From contig CAZEFW010000046.1 in assembly GCA_964511535.1 (NCBI GenBank), positions 1 to 54,731 on the forward strand: a DNA stretch of 54,731 nucleotides, given 5' to 3'. Shown here piece by piece: positions 50,216-54,731 of the stretch (the stretch's first letter is position 1; the number at the start of each line of letters is the position of its first letter). The notes under the pieces are model-generated. The model worked only from the letters and a program-made list of their open reading frames with translations, did not search any database and was not told where the DNA came from. Position numbers and translations under genes: made by a program. Source of the DNA: CAZCFB01 sp964511535 (lineage in GTDB: Bacteria; Myxococcota_A; Polyangia; GCA-2747355; CAZCFB01).

Positions 50216-53181
50216 GGGTTTCCCAGCAGCACCACCGTATCCGGCTGCACACATAGCACCGCCTGGCGACGCCCGCTGTGAAAATATCCCGCGGTCACCA
50301 CGCCGTCCTTCAGCACCTCGTCCAGCGCCGTGCCGAGCCAGGTGATCTCGCCGTGGGGCGCCAGCACGCGCCCGTGGCGGTCCACCAGCAGCACCAGCTT
50401 GCGCACCGGGTCCATCACCATGGCCGTGCCGTCGTCGGCCAGGCTCAGCCGCATACGGTCATGCACCTGGCCCAGGGGCACCCGCTCGGCCATCTCCGCG
50501 TCGTCCAGCGGCTGCATCACCAGCTGGTGGCGCAGCTGGTCGAGGTAGGCCATGCGCCCGCCCCGGGCCGCCACCTCCACGGCCAGCACGTCGGTGGCCA
50601 GCGGCCGCGCATCGCCGGTCCCGCCGGCGCCCACGGCCACGATGCGCCGTGCCCCCGGATCGGCCACCAGCAGGGTGTCGCCGTCGGCGGCGATGTCCAG
50701 GGGCGCGGTGAGCTCCAGCTCCAGGGCGCCGCGCTCGCGCCCGTCGGGCCCGAAGCGGATCACGCGCTTCTGCCAGCGTCGCAGCAGGTAAGTGCCGCCG
50801 TCGTACCGGGCCATGCTGGCGCCCTTGTGCGGGTCATGCTCGTAGCTGTCGGGGTACGCGTACGGCGCTCCCTGGGCGTCCAGCAGCACTGGTTTCGGCG
50901 ACGGCGCCGCCCCCGGCAGCCAGCGCTTGAGCGGGTGCCGGTCCAGGTCGAGCAGGAAGTAGCCCTGGCGGTCCGGCGCCACGTCCTGCAGCTCGCGCAG
51001 GTGCTGGTACGACGCCCCGGCCTCCACCTTGCGATCCTCCACCGGCACCAGCGACAGGTCGGAGTCGCCCACCGGCGGGGCAGCAGGGAACGCCCCCGAG
51101 GGCAGGCGCCACAGCTGGCCGGTGGGCACCGGCGCCCAGCCCTTCTGCCCCGGCGCCCGCCACTCCAGGCGGGCCGCGCCTTTCCCCTGCCCCTCGAGGC
51201 TCAGGTCGTGCAGCCCCTCGGTGAGGTTGATGGTCAGCTCGGGGGTCTCGTCGGGGATGCGCACCGCCTCGCCGTGCACCTGCAACGACCCCGAGGCCCC
51301 GCCGGCGGGCCGCAGCCCGTAGCGTCCGGGCGTGGTCACCAGCAGCTGGGCGGTCAGCTCGCGCTGGCCCTCGGTGGGTGCGAAGCGCTTCTTGATCAGC
51401 TCCTTGCGCGGCACGCTGTAGGACACCAGCCGGATCGGCTCGTGCCCCTCGGGCATGTCGAGCTCCACGGCGCTTCGCGTGGCGCCCATGTGCTTGACCA
51501 GACCGTCCCACCACGGCTCGCCCCGGCCCACCAGCAGCAGGTCACGGGCGCCCCGGTCGGCCGGCAAGGGCCAGGCCGTTGGCAGGTGGCGCAGCTCCGG
51601 GTGCTTGAGGAAGAACCGGGTCAGGTAGCTGGAGCCGGCAAGGCCCGGCGACAGGTAGACCCGGTGGGTCTCGGTGCGCGCCAGGGCCCAGCGCAGCACC
51701 CGCTCGGCCCTCGGGTAGCGGTACTGGGGCAGCAGCTCGTCGAGGCCGGCGTAGACCGTGGGCACGGTGCTCATCAGGGCCGCCGCGCCGGCCAGGCCCA
51801 CCACCCAGGCGGCGGGCTTGCCGGCCCGGCCCAGCCTGTGGCGCAGGGTGCGCAGCAGCCCCACCGCCGCGGCCCCGGCCAGCAGGTAGAACGGCACCAT
51901 CTCTCCCGAGTAGCGCCGCGGAGAAAACAACGAGAAGCGGGCCAGCATGAACGGCACCGCCATGATCACCAGGGTAAACAGCAGCAGGGTGCGGGCCCGT
52001 CGGTGGCCCGGCTCGTCTCGCCGCACCAGCAGCAGCAGCCCCAGCAGGCCGCTGATGAACAGCGGCGTCAGCAGCAGCAACGGCGCCGCTGCGGCCGGGT
52101 CTCGCGTCGGCGTGGAGGGCAGGGCGAACAGGAAGTAGCTCAGGGTGTCGGCGATGTTGCCCAGCAGCGGCGCCAGCGAGCCGCTCTGCTCGATCTCATA
52201 GAAGATGTTGTTGGTGCTCACATGCTCCATGTACGCCTCGGGGTGGGCGAAGGCGTAGATGAAGATCGGTAGGGTCATGACCACGGCGCAGCCGGCCACC
52301 AGCGCCAGCTCCGCCACGCCCAGCAGCGGCCGCCGTTGCCGCAGCCGCAGCCAGACCAGCGAGGCCGCGATGGCCAGGGGGAAGACGCGGAACGCCTCGT
52401 AGCCGTGCAGCCCCACCCCCAGGGAGGCGCCGCAGCCGGCCAGCCAGGCCCAGCGGGCACGGGGCGTCTCGGCCCGCATGGCCCGGGCCAACAACAGCAG
52501 CCCCACCGCCACGAACAGGGCCGTGAGCACTGGCCGCGTGGCCATGCGCGACAGCTCCAGGTGCCACGGCACCAGCGCCGCGAAGAAGCCGGACGCGAGC
52601 CCCACCGCCGGGCCGTACAGCTCGCGGCCCACCATGTAGATGGCGAGCACGGTGAAGACGCCCACCAGGGTGCTCGGCAGCCGCAGGGCCGCCACGGAGA
52701 CGCCGAACCAGTCCAGGGACAGGCCCACGAGGTAGAGGTAGGCCGCCTCGTTGCCGGTGGCCCACTCCAGCAGCACCGGCTGGAAGCCCTTGGTGGGCAT
52801 CTCCTCCAGCAAGGTGATGGCGATCCAGCCGTTCTGGGAGGTGTCGTAGTCGAGCCAGCGCGGGATATCGCCCAGCCGGTAGAACCGAACGCCGCTGGCC
52901 AGGACGACCAGGCCGCCGAGGCCGATCCACTCGGGCCAGCGCCAGCGCCGGTCCTCGCCCGGTGGCTGCAGCCCCTCGCGAGCCGTCCAGCAGCCGCCCG
53001 CCACCACCGCCAGCGCCATGGCCGCCAGCGCCGCCACCAGCAGCGGGCTGTGGGCCCACTCGCCGTCGCCGGTCAGCGCGCCCAGCCCCGGGCCGTTGAG
53101 CACGCCGAGCACTACCACCGCCGCCAGCGAAAGGGTGGCAGCCAGGGCGTGCAGGCGCGGGTCGGTGAGCAGCTTCTTCAT
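50206..53181 (-). CDS. GT-C fold (GT39) glycosyltransferase-like protein fused to outer sensor-like domains
   Basis: 991 residues, ATG at 53181. Residues about 90-540 are a typical GT39 membrane part: FYRLGDIPRWLDYDTSQNGW with the acidic first-loop residues, LLEWATGNEAAYLYLVGLSL, then LRLPSTLVGVFTVLAIYMVG and about nine more helices. Residues about 600-700 resemble a PA14-like sugar-binding sandwich (LTEGLHDLSLEGQGKGAARL). Residues about 760-991 read as an NHL/SMP-30-type propeller (RVIRFGPDGRERGALEL, LLVADPGARRIVAVGAGG). Most GT39 proteins stop after the helices, so this is a large fusion of enzyme and binding domains on the outer side. The last codons are shared with a heptamer array. It is 12 bp downstream of another GT-C gene. 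Confidence 0.84.
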   Translation of the reverse strand: MKKLLTDPRLHALAATLSLAAVVVLGVLNGPGLGALTGDGEWAHSPLLVAALAAMALAVVAGGCWTAREGLQPPGEDRRWRWPEWIGLGGLVVLASGVRFYRLGDIPRWLDYDTSQNGWIAITLLEEMPTKGFQPVLLEWATGNEAAYLYLVGLSLDWFGVSVAALRLPSTLVGVFTVLAIYMVGRELYGPAVGLASGFFAALVPWHLELSRMATRPVLTALFVAVGLLLLARAMRAETPRARWAWLAGCGASLGVGLHGYEAFRVFPLAIAASLVWLRLRQRRPLLGVAELALVAGCAVVMTLPIFIYAFAHPEAYMEHVSTNNIFYEIEQSGSLAPLLGNIADTLSYFLFALPSTPTRDPAAAAPLLLLTPLFISGLLGLLLLVRRDEPGHRRARTLLLFTLVIMAVPFMLARFSLFSPRRYSGEMVPFYLLAGAAAVGLLRTLRHRLGRAGKPAAWVVGLAGAAALMSTVPTVYAGLDELLPQYRYPRAERVLRWALARTETHRVYLSPGLAGSSYLTRFFLKHPELRHLPTAWPLPADRGARDLLLVGRGEPWWDGLVKHMGATRSAVELDMPEGHEPIRLVSYSVPRKELIKKRFAPTEGQRELTAQLLVTTPGRYGLRPAGGASGSLQVHGEAVRIPDETPELTINLTEGLHDLSLEGQGKGAARLEWRAPGQKGWAPVPTGQLWRLPSGAFPAAPPVGDSDLSLVPVEDRKVEAGASYQHLRELQDVAPDRQGYFLLDLDRHPLKRWLPGAAPSPKPVLLDAQGAPYAYPDSYEHDPHKGASMARYDGGTYLLRRWQKRVIRFGPDGRERGALELELTAPLDIAADGDTLLVADPGARRIVAVGAGGTGDARPLATDVLAVEVAARGGRMAYLDQLRHQLVMQPLDDAEMAERVPLGQVHDRMRLSLADDGTAMVMDPVRKLVLLVDRHGRVLAPHGEITWLGTALDEVLKDGVVTAGYFHSGRRQAVLCVQPDTVVLLGNPKK

Positions 53182-53193
53182 GGCAGCATCAGC

Positions 53194-54731
53194 CTACAAC
53201 GGCTCCGCCAGCTGATATAGCCGGAACCAGCCCCCGTTGGGATCCCGGGCCTGGCTCAGCAGGCGCAGGCTCAGGTGCTGGCGCGTCTCCTGGAACCACG
53301 GGTCGGGCTGGTACAGGTCACACAGATAGTGGTCGGGGCGCGCGCCGGAGCAGGAGGGGCGCACGCGCAGGATGTGACGCGCTTGCACCCCCTCGGGCTT
53401 GGCGTGGAGCATGTCCGGATCGGGCGGGCCGTACAGCAGATAGGGGGGCCGCCGCCGCGCCAGCATGATGCCGCGGGTGTAGTGGGGCTCGGTCAGCTCG
53501 TTGACCAGCACCACCGCGGCGCCGGGCTGCAGCGCGCCGAGCACCCGGAACAGGGCGTCGTGGGGCTGGGTGTCCACGCGCAGCAGGCCGGCGCCATAGC
53601 GCATGTCCACCCTGCCGGTGTCCTGCCCGAGCCCGGCGGAGTTCACCCCGGGCAGCAGGGTGGCGGCCCCGGCGTGGTAGGCCGCCAGAGGCGCCAGCCC
53701 GAGCAGCAGCGCCGCGGCGAAGGCGGCGACCCGCCGGCGCATCGGCCACGGGCGGGTGAGGTGATCCAGGGCGATGCCCGCCAGCAGCGCGCACTGGGGC
53801 AGGGCGGCCAGGGGGTAGCGCGCCCAGTAGTCCCATACGAGGCCGAGCTGCAGGGCGGGCGCCGCCACCCACAGGCCGAGCAGCCAGCGGGTGGGACGGT
53901 CGAGCGAGCCCCGCCGCCAGATCACCCAGGCGCCCAGGGCCGCGCCGACCAGCGGCAGCCAGAACCCGTCGGCCAGGTAGTTGAGCGGGTGGAACTCGGG
54001 CTGAGCCTCCTCGACCTGGGTCTCCGACGACATGACCACGTTATCCAGCACGGCGCCGAACTGCATCAGGTACCACCAGCCCGACACCGCCGCCGCCGCG
54101 CCTGCCGCCAGGGCCAGGCCGAGGACGGCGCGGCCGCTGCGCACCTTGAGGGCCAGCACCCAGAAAAAGGGCGCCACCAGGAACACCAGGCAGAGCAGGC
54201 GGGTGGCGGTGCACAGCCCCACGGCCAGGCCCAGCGCCATGGCCTGCCAGGGCGCGCGCAGGTCGAGCCAGAGCAGCACCCGGAACAGCAGCAGCAACAC
54301 CGCCCAGATCAGCGGGTCGGCGTTGCCCATGATGCTCCAGCCGAGGGTGATGGGGAAGCTGGCGAACAGCGCCGCGGCCACGAAGCCGGCCGCCGGGCCG
54401 CACAGGCGCCGGCCGATCCAGGCCACCTGCCAGATCACCAGCAGGAACAGGGCGAGGTCGGTCAGGCGCACCGCGTGCACCTGGTTCGACAGCAGCCACA
54501 TGCCGGGCTGGTACACCACCGACGAAAGGGGCGGGCGGAAGTCGGTGACCGCGATCCAGTGGCGCCAGGCCTCGGCCGTACCAGCCTCCAGCGCCCCGCG
54601 CAGGGCCACCGCCGGCAGCAGGTTGGTCAGCGGGTCGAACAGCAACGGCTGCCGGTCCACCAGCACCATGGCCGCCTGCCCCACCGCCACCCCAGCCAGC
54701 AACAACCCGAGCGCCAGGCGCCAGCCTGGAG
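53194..54731 (-). CDS. GT-C fold (GT39-like) membrane glycosyltransferase-like protein (5' end outside window)
   Basis: The frame is open to the right edge of the window, so the start lies outside; a TTG at 54705 is only the outermost start-like codon. At least 512 residues. First helix (LALGLLLAGVAVGQAAMVLV), then a loop with FDPLTNLLPAVALRGALEAG and TDFRPPLSSVVYQPG, the PP-containing segment of GT39 proteins. About nine helices follow, including LLRVLLWLDLRAPWQAMA and WVLALKVRSGRAVLGLALAA, and a soluble tail with several Cys (SCSGARPDHYLCDLYQPD). First visible gene of the right-end minus-strand series, 12 bp upstream of the next. Confidence 0.82.
   Translation of the reverse strand, partial: PGWRLALGLLLAGVAVGQAAMVLVDRQPLLFDPLTNLLPAVALRGALEAGTAEAWRHWIAVTDFRPPLSSVVYQPGMWLLSNQVHAVRLTDLALFLLVIWQVAWIGRRLCGPAAGFVAAALFASFPITLGWSIMGNADPLIWAVLLLLFRVLLWLDLRAPWQAMALGLAVGLCTATRLLCLVFLVAPFFWVLALKVRSGRAVLGLALAAGAAAAVSGWWYLMQFGAVLDNVVMSSETQVEEAQPEFHPLNYLADGFWLPLVGAALGAWVIWRRGSLDRPTRWLLGLWVAAPALQLGLVWDYWARYPLAALPQCALLAGIALDHLTRPWPMRRRVAAFAAALLLGLAPLAAYHAGAATLLPGVNSAGLGQDTGRVDMRYGAGLLRVDTQPHDALFRVLGALQPGAAVVLVNELTEPHYTRGIMLARRRPPYLLYGPPDPDMLHAKPEGVQARHILRVRPSCSGARPDHYLCDLYQPDPWFQETRQHLSLRLLSQARDPNGGWFRLYQLAEPL

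Noticed and set aside
48109..50256. Long plus-strand open frame antisense to the membrane protein at 48145
   Set aside because: Its product is a Gln/His/Arg/Gly-rich string without domain features, typical of antisense frames in GC-rich DNA; the minus-strand frame has clear membrane helices.
50278..52272. Long plus-strand open frame antisense to the GT39 fusion
   Set aside because: Same GC-driven antisense pattern; the minus-strand protein carries recognised motifs.
1..54731. tRNA, rRNA, transposase or integrase genes
   Set aside because: No cloverleaf, rRNA-like or recombinase sequence was noticed; nothing supports a mobile island beyond the short repeats.

Overview
The window is about 55 kb of very GC-rich, densely coded bacterial DNA. 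It looks like a chromosome segment from a member of the Myxococcota or a close relative. Three things point that way: MopE-type Asp/Cys repeat proteins with a MYXO-CTERM sorting tail, many lipoproteins with Asp/Pro-rich linkers, and frequent 4-bp ATGA/GTGA gene overlaps. I recognise 33 protein genes, of which the first and last are cut by the window edges. I see no rRNA, tRNA, CRISPR array, phage or insertion sequence, and no gene-free stretch longer than 300 bases.

Layout. Bases 1-4168 hold two Cys/Asp-rich surface proteins (a vWA/MopE/MYXO-CTERM protein and a MopE-SUMF lipoprotein). A repeat block fills 4171-4388. Bases 4403-14776 (minus) hold an Asp-box protein followed by alternating SGNH-hydrolase and GT-C membrane glycosyltransferase-like genes. 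A further membrane protein lies at 14954-16828 (plus). Bases 16969-26511 (minus) form a run of seven closely spaced genes: PASTA protein, TMTC-like TPR protein, GT4-like, GT2, coiled-coil repeat protein, cobalamin-type radical SAM protein and GT4. Facing it on plus is a large radical SAM protein fused to Wzt-C-like beta-sandwich domains (26632-29310). Next come a GT-C protein and a 7 x 27-residue Cys-repeat lipoprotein (minus), then a three-gene sulfur-import/Usp operon (plus, 32003-33491). Bases 33588-41157 encode four beta-propeller lipoproteins: three tandem minus-strand paralogues with 14 repeats each and one plus-strand relative with 7. Bases 41246-48044 (plus) encode a carbamoyltransferase, NAD-dependent epimerase, DegT aminotransferase, polysaccharide deacetylase and a GT-C protein. 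The right end (48145-54731, minus) holds three more large membrane proteins, two of them GT-C-like, one fused to extracytoplasmic sensor-like domains.

Taken together, most of the window looks devoted to making and modifying surface glycans: lipid-linked-sugar GT-C enzymes, cytosolic GT2/GT4 enzymes, sugar-nucleotide enzymes, O-acyl chemistry by SGNH proteins and deacetylation. Alongside is a family of secreted beta-propeller and Cys-rich lipoproteins. No substrate can be read from sequence alone.

The most unusual non-coding signal is a family of short tandem arrays (6-, 7- or 8-bp units) in the gaps between genes. Several arrays run directly into a GC-rich hairpin, often of the form GCGGC-GAA-GCCGC. 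Several also overlap the ends of flanking reading frames. The most unusual protein signals are the 7/14-blade propeller family, the radical SAM-Wzt fusion with a CX4CX2C cluster motif, and a DQR-repeat coiled-coil protein inside the glycosyltransferase operon.
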